From: Deinococcus taeanensis
GTDB lineage: Bacteria; Deinococcota; Deinococci; Deinococcales; Deinococcaceae
Assembly (NCBI RefSeq): GCF_020229735.1
Contig: NZ_CP083458.1
Coordinates: 1 to 64,000, forward strand
Length of the DNA: 64,000 nt
Reading direction: 5' to 3'
The notes beneath the pieces are model-generated. The model had not been told where the DNA came from. It ran no database searches and saw only the letters and a program-made list of their open reading frames with translations. Below are positions 47,227 through 55,841 of this stretch, one piece after another. A program made the position numbers and the translations under genes. The first letter of the stretch is position 1. Every line of letters starts with the position of its first letter.

Positions 47227-47837
47227 AACGCTTCTGGCGGGACAACGGCCTGTCAACCGTGCTGCTGGCGTTCTTCGTGGTGTTCTGGGCTGCGCAGTTC
47301 CTCACCGGGTGGCACGTGCACAATGGCGAGCTCAAAGACGCTGGCCAGCACACCCTCTCAGCGCTGGACTACTTGCTCAGCTCGCATTTCTGGGCTGCCA
47401 CCGCTGAAAACTGGGAGAGTGAATTCCTTCAGATGGCCGCTTACGTGGTCCTGACCATTCATCTGCGTCAGCGGGGCTCTGCCGAGTCCAACCCATACAC
47501 GGACGACCCGGACGCCGACCCCCCTGAAACCGGCGGCAGCTTCTGGCGCCGCAACGGCCTGAGCCTCACCCTCACCACCCTGTTCGTGAGCGCCATGGCG
47601 CTGCACCTCGTCGGTTCCTGGCGGTCACACAATGCCGAACGCCTCAGCCACGGTGAGGCCACGCAGTCCCTGGCGACGTTCATCGGGCAGCCCGACTTCT
47701 GGTTCGAGTCCTTCCAGAACTGGCAGAGTGAGTTTCTCGCGGTGGTCACCCTGGTAGTGCTCACCATCAAACTCCGGCAGGTAGGGTCCTCCCAGTCCAA
47801 GCAGCTGTCCGATCCGGACAGCAAAACCGGATCGTAA
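47223..47837 (+). CDS. DUF6766-family membrane protein with internal duplication
   Basis: A 204-residue membrane protein made of two similar halves. Each begins with FWR(D/R)NGLS, continues with a membrane helix, then W-H-HN, and ends with ESEFLQMAAYVVLTIHLRQ or QSEFLAVVTLVVLTIKLRQ followed by GS-SxS. Four membrane helices are expected. This matches the DUF6766 family, whose role is unknown. It is the last gene of the glf operon, coupled by ATGA to the FRG gene. Confidence 0.8.
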   Translation: MKRFWRDNGLSTVLLAFFVVFWAAQFLTGWHVHNGELKDAGQHTLSALDYLLSSHFWAATAENWESEFLQMAAYVVLTIHLRQRGSAESNPYTDDPDADPPETGGSFWRRNGLSLTLTTLFVSAMALHLVGSWRSHNAERLSHGEATQSLATFIGQPDFWFESFQNWQSEFLAVVTLVVLTIKLRQVGSSQSKQLSDPDSKTGS

Positions 47838-48363
47838 GACCAGCGGAATTCATCAGCTTCGAGAGGCGACGTGATCCTTCATACCAGCCCCGGGCGACCT
47901 TTATTCACTCCCCCGCCCTCCTCCTGCTCCCCTGGACAGGACCGGTCAGGAGCGGTGCGGTTGAGCCTCCCACCACCGTGCTGGGCGCAGCTGTGTCCCG
48001 CCCAGCACAAGGCAGCCTGAACTTTTGAGGACGGCCTGCCCATTGAAGACGCATCTTGCCGAAGCGCAACTGCACGGCGCAGCCCTGGCCTTCCTGGCCT
48101 CGCACGGTGACCGGGCTGACAAGGGCAAGGGCGACCCATCAGCCGCCTCGAGACCTGAAGGTCTATCGAAGCCCATGACAGGAGGAGCTGGTCGCCGTGC
48201 ATCCGAATCCTGGCCGCGTAGCCCAGTCTGCAAGGACACAGCTCGATCAGCCGCTTCGCACAGCCGGAGATGCGCGGGCTCACCTGAAGCCCCGGCCCCC
48301 ACTCGGTTCGTGGACACGGGCCGGGCACACGCGCTGAGGGCCCGGCTTCACCCGGCGCGCGGC
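47838..48363. other. Intergenic region without recognisable gene
   Basis: About 525 bases between convergent genes. Open frames are present but have no start signals, conserved motifs or convincing codon use. I saw no repeat ends, terminator with a T-run or RNA structure. Confidence 0.5.
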
Positions 48364-48573
48364 CTAGAGCAGCCCCTTGAGTTCGTGTTCCGTGATGTTC
48401 AGGTATACGGCGTCCCCAACGTTCTGCACCGAGTCCAGGGGAATGAAATGGTGGTGCCCATCTGGTTTGACTTCCGTGCGTATGTACAGGCCGTCGACCT
48501 CGTCCACGATTCCCGCCACCACACCGTCACTGCACACGATTTTCAGGCCTGCCCGGATGTCTGCCTGCGTCAT
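48364..48573 (-). CDS. DUF2171 family protein
   Basis: A 69-residue protein with a beta-barrel pattern like PRC-barrel domains: KIVCSDGVVAGIVDEVDGLYI, then HHFIPLDSVQNVGDAVYLNIT. This fits DUF2171. Its ATG overlaps the stop of the manganese catalase remnant by 4 bases, so the two once formed an operon. Function unknown; members often appear among stress genes. Confidence 0.8.
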   Translation of the reverse strand: MTQADIRAGLKIVCSDGVVAGIVDEVDGLYIRTEVKPDGHHHFIPLDSVQNVGDAVYLNITEHELKGLL

Positions 48574-48896
48574 TTTCTGTCCTCCTGGCCCGTGCCTGGG
48601 GCCTGTTCCTGCTGCACCTGGGCGTAACTTGCGGGTGCGGACGGGGCGAGCTGCCCCTCCTTGCCGAGCGACGCGCCGGTCGTCCAGCAGCCTTCCGGTG
48701 GCGCGGTGCCGTGCACGCCGGTCAGCGGGACGTCGTAACTGAATTTCACGTGCTCCACCTCCTGCTTAAGCGAACTTGGAATGGGTAGCGTGCCCTCGAG
48801 CCTGCCCACCTCTTCAATCACGGCCAGCCACTGCTGCTGGTGCATGGTGCCGCGTGCAATCAGGAACCTCAGCATGTCCCGGGACTTCACGGGGCC
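48570..48896 (-). pseudogene. Manganese catalase, C-terminal remnant
   Basis: The last about 108 codons of a frame that opens at 49034 match the C-terminal part of bacterial manganese catalases: RDMLRFLIARGTMHQQQWLA, then LPIPSSLKQEVEHVKFSYDVPL and APPEGCWTTGASLGKEGQ. Only this part is recognisable. The preceding 46 codons do not resemble the family and the four-helix metal-binding core is missing, so the protein cannot be a working catalase. The ligand-type glutamate and histidine of the last core helix (normally E/H in the REIAHQ segment) survive only in part as RGTMHQ. The upstream 590 bases contain no other catalase piece that I can see. Confidence 0.7.
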
Positions 48897-49034
48897 ATGG
48901 GCGCTGAAGGCCTGGAAGAGGTTTTGCAGGCACGCGCAAATTTCGCCTCCCGCCCCGCCCGTAGCCCGCCATCGCACCCGTGCGAAACGGAAAACAGGGG
49001 TATCGCTCCGGACGGGGTTGTCCCAGTAGAGCAT

Positions 49035-49626
49035 GCTGTTCTTTAGGAAGGCCAGGGCATGGCACCCTGCTTATCGTGAATGGATGGGGTCGACGGCTGT
49101 GGTGAGGCCCTGCCCAGCTTCACCCGCAGGGCGTCCCCCAGCCATGAGCGGCCGTTCAAGGCGCCTGCGGAAATCCCCGCAGCTGAAATCTACTTTTCCC
49201 GAAGGCGCGTTAACCGTTTCGTCGACACGTCAACCCGAAGGACGTCGGCCACTGCCTGATCAGGAGAATTCTGACTTCTTAGAGCGCTGGCGTGCCTGCT
49301 CAGATCGATTCCAGGAGCCCGTCTATGGCGGGGCGCTGGGCTGACCGCTGCCGGTCATGGGATGCCGGTGCCCGTCTGCTGCTTGGGGCGGCGTGCCACC
49401 GCCCACCACACCAGTTCGCCCAGCCTGGCTTGCACGTCAGGGGTCGGGAGCTGAGTTCCCGTAGGGGTGAGTCCTGCTGCCACGCGGCGGTGAAGTCGTG
49501 ACCCTGCTATGTATGCTGCTGCGAGCGGCGCGGACTGGGCCGCCGTCGGGCTTGACGTCAGGCGTCCAGCCGAAGGGCCAGGCAAAAGGAAACTCAATGT
49601 CTGAGGGGCACAGGGGAGGAGGTGCG
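49035..49626. other. Intergenic region upstream of the catalase remnant
   Basis: About 590 bases without a gene I can support. A minus-strand frame at 49355-49657 has no start signal and no known motif. Together with the truncated catalase this looks like a decaying stretch left by a deletion. Confidence 0.45.
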
Positions 49627-49899
49627 TCAGCTGTGGTTGGGCCGCTCTTCCGGGCACGGCTCGATGAATTCCACGTCCAGCCAGTCCTCGGCGGCTCCCA
49701 GGTCATCTCCGGAACTCACAAGCTGCTCGCGCCATAGCGCCCAGACGGCCGCGCGCAGATCGTCGTGGCAGCCCAGCAGGTCGGCCAAGTACGCCCGCGT
49801 TTCCGGGATGGGCGCGTTCCGGGCGCTGCCGTGATCGGCGCGGTACGCGGCGTCCAGCAGGTCGGCGATTTCTACGGGCGTCAGGGCGGGTTCGGTCAT
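49627..49899 (-). CDS. Small acidic hypothetical protein, 90 residues
   Basis: An acidic, helical protein of 90 residues (MTEPALTPVEIADLLDAAYR at the start, WLDVEFIEPCPEE near the end) with no membrane helix. I do not recognise the family. It is supported by TAGGGT 6 bases before the ATG, the leaderless pattern seen for other genes here, and by normal codon use. It is transcribed in the same direction as, and 28 bases after, the GGDEF gene. Confidence 0.65.
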   Translation of the reverse strand: MTEPALTPVEIADLLDAAYRADHGSARNAPIPETRAYLADLLGCHDDLRAAVWALWREQLVSSGDDLGAAEDWLDVEFIEPCPEERPNHS

Positions 49900-49927
49900 G
49901 ACGGCACCCTACCCGAGTTGGTGCCGG

Positions 49928-51484
49928 TCAGGACGTGTGCGCTGCGGTCTGCCGGTGGTACCTCTGGGCCTGCCGGCGCCGTTTCTCGGTGTACATCGCT
50001 TCGTCCGTCTGGTGAAGCAGGCCCAGCACACCGCCGGCCGGGCAGGGGCCTGCCGGGACGGCCGTGACACCCACGCTGGCTCCCAGTGAGACGGTCGTCA
50101 CCTGACGCGCCGCGAGCACCGCGATGTCCACGTGTTCGAGCGTGTCGTCTTCACTAAGGGAATCCAACAGCAGGGCGAACTCGTCACCGCCGTACCGGTA
50201 GGCGCGGCCGTGCTCGCGAATCTCGTGGTGCAGGGCCGCTGCGAAGACCTGCAGCACCCGGTCACCCTGCCCGTGCCCTTCCACGTCATTGACCTGCTTG
50301 AAGCCGTCCAGGTCGATGAGGGCGAGGGTGAAGGACCCGCCGGTCTGCACGCGGGCGGCAAGTTCATCGTCGAACGCGCGGCGGTTCGGGATGCCGGTCA
50401 GCGGGTCCTGCCGGGCGGCCTGCTGACTGGCGTCAAGGGTGGTCTGGCGGACCAGGGCGGCGCGGACGCTCCGGCCGGCGGCGTCCAGCAGGGCGCGGTC
50501 ACTGGCGCGCCACGCGTCGCGGCTGCCCCGCTCGGCACGCACGGCGATCAGGAGGTACGTGGTGTCACCGTGCTGCCCGAGCGGCACCCACGCCGCGGCT
50601 TTCAGTCCTGCGGCCACGCCGTCCGGCAGGGCGCCCGGGTGCGTGGCGTAGTCGTCGAGGTACGTGGTTTTCGTGACGTGACGCAGGCTGCGGGTGACCC
50701 CGCCCGCCAGGGCGGGCAGGCGCTCGGCAAAGTCCAGCAGGGCGGGGTTGGTGCCGGGCTGGTGGTGCGCGACCTGAATGGTCATCTGATCGTTCTGGAA
50801 CGCGATGAGGCCCGTCCAGTCGGCGTACACTGCTTCGCCCAGCGCGCCGGCGACGGTCAGGGTGACTTCCTGTGGGGTGAGGCTGGCGTCGAGCAGGGCG
50901 TTGATGTGTTCCAGCACCTCGGCGTGCGCCACGACCTGCTGCAGGTCGTGCAGCTGGTGCTTCTGGCTGCTCACGTGACCTTCCAGCGTGCGGACCTGCA
51001 GGCGCAGTTCGAGTTCATCCACGGCCAGGGCGGCGAGGTCCTGAAGGGCCGCTTCGTCCTCGGGGTCCAGGGTGCGGGGTTCGGAGCTGAAAACGCACAG
51101 TGTACCGATGTTATGCCCGCCTGGCGTGATGAGGGGGGCGCCGGCGTACATGCGGACCTGCGGGTCGCCCAGCACCATGCGGCTGTTCCTGAATCTGGGG
51201 TCCTGCCGGGCGTCGGGGACGCTCAGGACGCTGTCGCCCAGGATGGTCCAGGCGCACAGTGAATCTTCACGCGGGGCGGCGGTGTCGCAGACGCCGAAAC
51301 AGGATTTCCCCCATTGCCGGTCCTGATCCACGAAGTTCAGGGCGACGCCGGGGACACGCAGCGTCCGCGCTGTCAGGCGGGTCAGGCGGTCGAAGGTCTC
51401 CTCGCTGGCGGTGTCGAGAATGTCGTACCGCGCGAGCGCCAGCAGGCGCGCGTATTCCTGCTCTGGCAGTGGGGCGCTCGTCAT
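49928..51484 (-). CDS. GAF-GGDEF diguanylate cyclase
   Basis: A 518-residue cytoplasmic protein. Residues about 15-165 form a GAF domain (ALARYDILDTASEETFDRL is a frequent start), a coiled coil and a second GAF-like region follow, and the C-terminal GGDEF domain carries DPLTGIPNRRAFDDEL and the intact motif YRYGGDEFALLL. It should make c-di-GMP from two GTP. The RxxD inhibitory site reads REHG, so product inhibition through the I-site is not expected. The ATG at 51484 follows TACACT by 6 bases, predicting a leaderless mRNA. Confidence 0.9.
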   Translation of the reverse strand: MTSAPLPEQEYARLLALARYDILDTASEETFDRLTRLTARTLRVPGVALNFVDQDRQWGKSCFGVCDTAAPREDSLCAWTILGDSVLSVPDARQDPRFRNSRMVLGDPQVRMYAGAPLITPGGHNIGTLCVFSSEPRTLDPEDEAALQDLAALAVDELELRLQVRTLEGHVSSQKHQLHDLQQVVAHAEVLEHINALLDASLTPQEVTLTVAGALGEAVYADWTGLIAFQNDQMTIQVAHHQPGTNPALLDFAERLPALAGGVTRSLRHVTKTTYLDDYATHPGALPDGVAAGLKAAAWVPLGQHGDTTYLLIAVRAERGSRDAWRASDRALLDAAGRSVRAALVRQTTLDASQQAARQDPLTGIPNRRAFDDELAARVQTGGSFTLALIDLDGFKQVNDVEGHGQGDRVLQVFAAALHHEIREHGRAYRYGGDEFALLLDSLSEDDTLEHVDIAVLAARQVTTVSLGASVGVTAVPAGPCPAGGVLGLLHQTDEAMYTEKRRRQAQRYHRQTAAHTS

Positions 51485-51490
51485 GGGTGG

Positions 51491-51496
51491 AGTGTA
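51491..51496 (-). promoter_or_regulatory. -10 box of the GAF-GGDEF gene
   Basis: Minus-strand TACACT (51496-51491) ends 6 bases before the ATG. No TTGACA-like box was found at 17 bases. Confidence 0.45.
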
Positions 51497-51687
51497 CCGG
51501 CGCCTTCCTTTCAGAGTTCTTGCTTGGCCACTGCGGCGCGCACACACTGGGGCCTTCATGTGAACTTCAGTCCGTCACACTCCCGGCCTGAGGAGGTCAC
51601 CAACGGTCGTTCATGCGTTTATGGCCCGCCGCGCCAGTGGGCTGCGTGAGCATGGCGGCGCAACACCCGGCAGAACAAGGAGGCAAG

Positions 51688-52182
51688 ATGACCGCGTTGA
51701 ACGAACTGAAGGACCTGTACGTTGAGCAGCTTCGTGACCTGCACTCGGCGGAAACGCAGCTGCTGACCGCCCTGCCCAGGATGGAGGCGGCGGCCACGGA
51801 CCCTCAGCTGAAAGCCGGTTTTCACCTGCACCTGGAGCAGACCCAGCAGCAGGTGAACCGTCTGGAGTCCATCTTCGCTGATCTGGGTGTGTCGCCGGGC
51901 GGTCACGTGTGCAAGGCCATGCAGGGCCTGATCGCTGAGGGTGCGGAGATGATCGGGACGCAGGCGCCGCCCGCCGTGAAGGACGCCGGCCTGATCGCCT
52001 GCGCGCAGCGCGTGGAGCACTACGAGATCGCCGGGTACGGCACGGTGGCGCGTTACGCGCAGGTCCTGGGGTTGCAGCAGCACCTGGAGACGCTGCGCGC
52101 CACCGAGGTGGAGGAGAAGCAGACGGACACCAAACTGACTGAACTGTCCGACACCATCAACCAGGCTGCCCTGCGCGGCTGA
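51688..52182 (+). CDS. DUF892 (YciE/YciF) ferritin-like protein
   Basis: A 164-residue four-helix-bundle protein of the YciF family. Typical segments are LKDLYVEQLRDLHSAETQLL, HLEQTQQQVNRLESIF and RVEHYEIAGYGTVARYAQ, which carry the glutamate and histidine residues of the ferritin-like metal site. Members are stress-induced and thought to handle metals, though their reaction is unknown. The ATG at 51688 has AAGGAGG 5-6 bases before it. It stands alone. Confidence 0.9.
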   Translation: MTALNELKDLYVEQLRDLHSAETQLLTALPRMEAAATDPQLKAGFHLHLEQTQQQVNRLESIFADLGVSPGGHVCKAMQGLIAEGAEMIGTQAPPAVKDAGLIACAQRVEHYEIAGYGTVARYAQVLGLQQHLETLRATEVEEKQTDTKLTELSDTINQAALRG

Positions 52183-52225
52183 AGCAGGGTCGGCTATTTG
52201 TCCGTGGCACCGCCCGGTCTGCCTC

Positions 52226-53269
52226 TCAGGGCGGGCCGGGCGGTCCCCGTGTGATGGCCGGTGCCGGCGGGGGTGCGGTGCTGCCGCGCTGGATCAGGCG
52301 GGCCGTCAGCACGACGTGCGGGCCGGGCAGCTCGCCGTGGCCGAGCAGCGCGAGCATCTGGCGGGCGGCCTGCTCGGCCATGGCTTCGACGGGCTGTTCG
52401 AGGACGGTGATGGGCGGGTCCACGAGGCTCGTCCAGGGGTAGTTGTCGAAGGTGACGAGACTCAGGTCATGCGGGAGGCGCAGGCCGCGTTCACGCAGCG
52501 CGCGGTACGCGCCGGACGCCTGCGCGCCGGTCAGCGCAATCAGGGCGGTGGGGGGCGCGGGCAGGTTCAGCAGGTCGTGGGTCAGGCGGTAGGCGGTGTC
52601 TTCGGTGAGCAGTGTGATCTGCTGGTATTCGGCCGGTACGGTGAGGCCCAGGGCGTTCATGATGTCGGGAAAGGCGCGGCTGCGTTCCTCGGGGTGAATC
52701 ACCGGGTGGTACGTGCCGAGCGCGGCGATGCGGCGGTGGCCCAGGGCGTGCAGGTGGGTCACGGCCTCGCGCATGGCGCCGGCGTTGTCGAGGGTGACGC
52801 TGGGCGCGTCGTGGTGGGGCGGGCGGTAGTCGAATTCGGTGATGGCGACGCCGCGCGAGAGGAGCCGGGCGAGGTACTCGTGACTGTCCTGCCCGTAGCC
52901 GGGGCGGAGCATGATGCCCGCGACGCGCTGACCGTACAGGCGGCGCAGTTCGGGCAGTTCGCGCTGGGCGCTGTATTCGTTCTCGCTGAGGATCAGGGTG
53001 TAGCCGGCTTCGGCCAGGACGTGGGCGGTGGTGCGGGCGAACTGCGCGAAGAAAGGTTCGAGAATGCTGCCGACGATCAGGCCGACGGTGGTGCTCTGGC
53101 CGCCGCGGAGGCTGCCGGCGCGCTGGTCGGGTTCGTAGTGCAGCTGCGCGATGGCCTGCTGGACGCGGGCGAGGGTGTCCGGCGTGAGTTTGTCGGGCTC
53201 TTTCAGGGCGCGTTTGGCGGTGGTGGGGGAGACGCCGGCCAAGCGGGCGACGTCCTGAATGGTAGACAC
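52226..53269 (-). CDS. LacI-family repressor of the polyol operon
   Basis: A 347-residue regulator. The N-terminal LacI helix-turn-helix reads STIQDVARLAGVSPTTAKRAL, followed by the hinge and a periplasmic-binding-type sugar domain (TVGLIVGSILEPFFAQ to LSLVTFDNYPWTSLVDPPITV). It starts at GTG 53269, which follows TACAAT by 6 bases and a TTGAGT -35 by a further 18. It is divergent from the polyol transport operon, and a 15-base repeat lies near both promoters, so it probably controls both. The inducer should be a polyol or its phosphate. Confidence 0.9.
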   Translation of the reverse strand: MSTIQDVARLAGVSPTTAKRALKEPDKLTPDTLARVQQAIAQLHYEPDQRAGSLRGGQSTTVGLIVGSILEPFFAQFARTTAHVLAEAGYTLILSENEYSAQRELPELRRLYGQRVAGIMLRPGYGQDSHEYLARLLSRGVAITEFDYRPPHHDAPSVTLDNAGAMREAVTHLHALGHRRIAALGTYHPVIHPEERSRAFPDIMNALGLTVPAEYQQITLLTEDTAYRLTHDLLNLPAPPTALIALTGAQASGAYRALRERGLRLPHDLSLVTFDNYPWTSLVDPPITVLEQPVEAMAEQAARQMLALLGHGELPGPHVVLTARLIQRGSTAPPPAPAITRGPPGPP

Positions 53270-53275
53270 GCGTGA

Positions 53276-53305
53276 ATTGTAGGTGCTGGCGCCCTCCGCA
53301 CTCAA
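53276..53305 (-). promoter_or_regulatory. Promoter of the LacI regulator gene
   Basis: Minus-strand TTGAGT (53305-53300), an 18-base spacer and TACAAT (53281-53276) precede the GTG start by 6 bases. A candidate operator repeat begins 6 bases beyond the -35. Confidence 0.7.
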
Positions 53306-53310
53306 GGGGT

Positions 53311-53402
53311 GGACTCGAGACCATTTTCACTTGTTGCCTCCAGGGGTAGCACCTGTAGACAGATCGAAAGAGGTATGGTTCACTAATGGACACGAGACCA
53401 TT
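53311..53402 (+). promoter_or_regulatory. Paired candidate LacI operators before the polyol operon
   Basis: GGACTCGAGACCATT (53311-53325) and GGACACGAGACCATT (53388-53402) are direct repeats with a single difference, 77 bp apart. The first is nearly palindromic around CTCGAG. A possible -10 TATGGT (53374-53379) lies between them. Confidence 0.6.
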
Positions 53403-53506
53403 CGCTTTGATTCAGGTGAGCCGTCACCTGAAACCGCGCTGCTGACCCGGACGCGGCCGCCCCACGTCACTGCCCCACGCCGGGCAGCTTCACCTGGAGG
53501 AACCCC

Positions 53507-54835
53507 ATGCACCGAATTGCCCTGCTGGCCCTGACCGCCGCCCTGAGCACCCAGGCCACCGCCGCGACCATCACCATCGCTACCGTGAACAACCCTGACA
53601 TGGTCACCATGCAGAAGCTCACCCCCGAGTTCAACAAGAAATACCCGGACATCCAGGTCAAGTGGGTCACCCTCCCCGAAAACGAACTGCGGCAGAAAAT
53701 CACCCTGGACGTCGCCAGCGGCGCCGGCTCCTTCGACATCGCCACCGTGGGCGCGTACGAAGTGCCGATCTGGGCCAAGAACGGCTGGCTTGCCCCCCTC
53801 ACGCCGCTGTTCGCCAAGAACGCCGCCCTGGCCAAGAGCTACAACGTCGCCGACATTCTCCCAGGCGTCCGCTCGGCCCTCACCGTCAACGGCAACCTGT
53901 ACGCCGTGCCCTTCTACGCCGAGAGCTCCATGACCTTCTACAACAAGGACCTCTTCAAGGCCGCCGGCCTCACCATGCCTGCCAACCCCACCTGGACGCA
54001 GGTGCAGACCTTCGCCAGCAAGATCCACAATCCCGCCAAGGGCGTGTACGGCGTGTGCCTGCGCGGCCTGCCCGGCTGGGGCGAGAACATGGCCCTGTTC
54101 TCCACCATGGTGAACACCTTCGGCGGCCGCTGGTTCGACCCGAGCTGGCAGGCGCAGCTGAACAGCCCGGCCTGGAAGAACGCCATGACCTTCTACGTGA
54201 ATCTCGTCAAACGCTACGGCCCTCCCGGCGCCACCGGCAACGGCTTTACCGAGAACCTCACCCTGATGAGCCAGGGCAAGTGCGGCATGTGGGTGGACGC
54301 CACCGTCGCCGCCGGCTTCCTCAGCGATCCCAGCAGCAGCAAGATCACGAAGTCCGTCGGTTTCGCCGCCGCGCCCACCAGCACCACCCCCCGCGGCAGC
54401 AACTGGTACTGGAGCTGGAACCTCGCCATTCCCAAGAGCACCAAACAGGAAGACGCGGCCTTCAAGTTCATCACCTGGGCCACCAGCCAGGAGTACATCG
54501 CCCTGGTCGCCAAAACCAAGGGCACCTGGGCCAGCGTCCCCCCCGGCACCCGCACCAGCACGTACAGCAACGCCAACTACAAGAAGGCCGCCGGGGCGTT
54601 CAGCGGCCAGGTGCTCAGCGCCATCAACCGCGCCGACGTGAACAAGGCCACCAAGGACCCCGTGCCGTACACCGGCATCCAGTACGTCGCCATTCCTGAA
54701 TTCCAGGCGCTCGGCACGCAGGTCGGCCAGTACCTCGCCGGCGCCCTGAGCGGCCAGTACAGCGTTGACCAGGCCCTGAAACTCGCCCAGGACGCCGCGA
54801 CCAAAACCGCGCGCGAAGGCGGCTATCAGAAGTAA
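53507..54835 (+). CDS. smoE: Polyol ABC transporter substrate-binding protein
   Basis: A 442-residue extracellular solute-binding protein of family 1. The signal peptide is MHRIALLALTAALSTQATA, without a lipobox. The sorbitol/mannitol-binding pattern is visible in NNPDMVTMQKLTPEF, DIATVGAYEVPIWAKNGWL and WYWSWNLAIPKSTK. It captures a sugar alcohol in the periplasm and delivers it to the SmoFG permease. GGAGG lies 6 bases before the ATG. The symbol follows the Rhodobacter nomenclature; the exact polyol is inferred from the dehydrogenases downstream. Confidence 0.88.
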   Translation: MHRIALLALTAALSTQATAATITIATVNNPDMVTMQKLTPEFNKKYPDIQVKWVTLPENELRQKITLDVASGAGSFDIATVGAYEVPIWAKNGWLAPLTPLFAKNAALAKSYNVADILPGVRSALTVNGNLYAVPFYAESSMTFYNKDLFKAAGLTMPANPTWTQVQTFASKIHNPAKGVYGVCLRGLPGWGENMALFSTMVNTFGGRWFDPSWQAQLNSPAWKNAMTFYVNLVKRYGPPGATGNGFTENLTLMSQGKCGMWVDATVAAGFLSDPSSSKITKSVGFAAAPTSTTPRGSNWYWSWNLAIPKSTKQEDAAFKFITWATSQEYIALVAKTKGTWASVPPGTRTSTYSNANYKKAAGAFSGQVLSAINRADVNKATKDPVPYTGIQYVAIPEFQALGTQVGQYLAGALSGQYSVDQALKLAQDAATKTAREGGYQK

Positions 54836-54857
54836 GGCGCCCCGCACCGCCACACCC

Positions 54858-54890
54858 GGGGAGGCCCGCGGCGACGCGCCCGGCCTCCCC
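54858..54890 (+). terminator. Intraoperonic hairpin between binding protein and permease genes
   Basis: Stem 54858-54866 with 54882-54890 (perfect 9 bp) encloses a smaller CGCG hairpin. It probably tunes expression so that the binding protein exceeds the permeases. Confidence 0.55.
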
Positions 54891-54918
54891 AACCCGTCCC
54901 ACCGCAGGAGGTGACCCC

Positions 54919-55839
54919 ATGACCGCGACCGCCGCCGCCCACGCCGGTACACGCCCCTCACCCAAACGCGGACTGCGCCTGACGCCCATGGCCCTGATCT
55001 GGCCGGCGATGCTGTACCTGATCCTCACGACGCAGGTGCCGTTCTTCATGACGGTGTACTACTCCTTCTTCCGGTACAACCTCGCCATTCCCGGCGCGCG
55101 GCCCTTCGTGGGCCTGGACAACTACCGCAACCTGCTGAGTGACCCGCAGAACCTGCACATCCTCGGCAACACCGTCGTGCTGGCCGGCGGCACCCTGCTG
55201 CTCACGCTGCTGCTGGGCGCCACGCTGGCCCTGCTGCTCAACCGGGACTTCCCCGGGCGGGCCCTGCTGCGCACCCTGCTGATCTCGTCGTTCCTGATCA
55301 TGCCGGTCGTCACGGCCGTCGTGTGGAAGAACATGCTCCTGAACCCCGTGTTCGGCTTCTTCTCCTGGCTCGTCACCCGGCTGGGCGGCCACCCCGTCGA
55401 CTGGCTGGCGCAGTACCCCATGGCGAGCGTCATCGGCATGATCACCTGGGAGTGGACGCCCTTCGCCATGCTGATCCTCCTGACCGGCCTGCAGAGCCTC
55501 CCGGACGACCAGCTTGAAGCCGCGCGCCTCGACGGCGCCAGCCCCTGGCAGGAATTCCGGTACGTGGTGCTGCCCCACTGGACGCAGGCGATCCAGGTGG
55601 TGGTCCTGATGGAAACCATCGCGCTGCTGCAGGTGTACGGCGAGATCTACGGCTCCACGTCCGGCGGACCCGGCATCGCCACCACGAACCTGCCGTACTT
55701 CATCTACCAGAAGGCCTTCGCCGAGTACAACATCGGCCTCGCCAGCGCCGCAGGCGTGATCACCGTGGTGCTCACGAACCTGCTCGCCGTGTACCTGCTG
55801 AAACTCATCAGCCGCACCCACAGCGGCCGGGGAGACTGA
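54919..55839 (+). CDS. smoF: Polyol ABC transporter permease
   Basis: A 306-residue MalF/UgpA-type permease with six helices. The EAA loop that contacts the ATPase reads EAARLDGASPWQEFRYVVLPH. It is followed after 2 bases by the second permease. GGAGG lies before the ATG. It imports a sugar alcohol together with SmoG. Confidence 0.9.
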   Translation: MTATAAAHAGTRPSPKRGLRLTPMALIWPAMLYLILTTQVPFFMTVYYSFFRYNLAIPGARPFVGLDNYRNLLSDPQNLHILGNTVVLAGGTLLLTLLLGATLALLLNRDFPGRALLRTLLISSFLIMPVVTAVVWKNMLLNPVFGFFSWLVTRLGGHPVDWLAQYPMASVIGMITWEWTPFAMLILLTGLQSLPDDQLEAARLDGASPWQEFRYVVLPHWTQAIQVVVLMETIALLQVYGEIYGSTSGGPGIATTNLPYFIYQKAFAEYNIGLASAAGVITVVLTNLLAVYLLKLISRTHSGRGD

Positions 55840-55841
55840 CC

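Noticed and set aside
46363..47837. FRG and DUF6766 genes as a toxin-antitoxin pair
   Set aside because: No small antitoxin-like partner is present and both genes are coupled to glf, so I only describe them as part of that operon.
47838..48363. Possible mobile-element remnant
   Set aside because: No terminal repeats, target duplication or transposase motif could be found.
53327..54961. 544-codon glycine-rich minus-strand frame opposite the binding protein gene
   Set aside because: Antisense shadow without family features; the plus strand has a signal peptide and a binding-protein fold.
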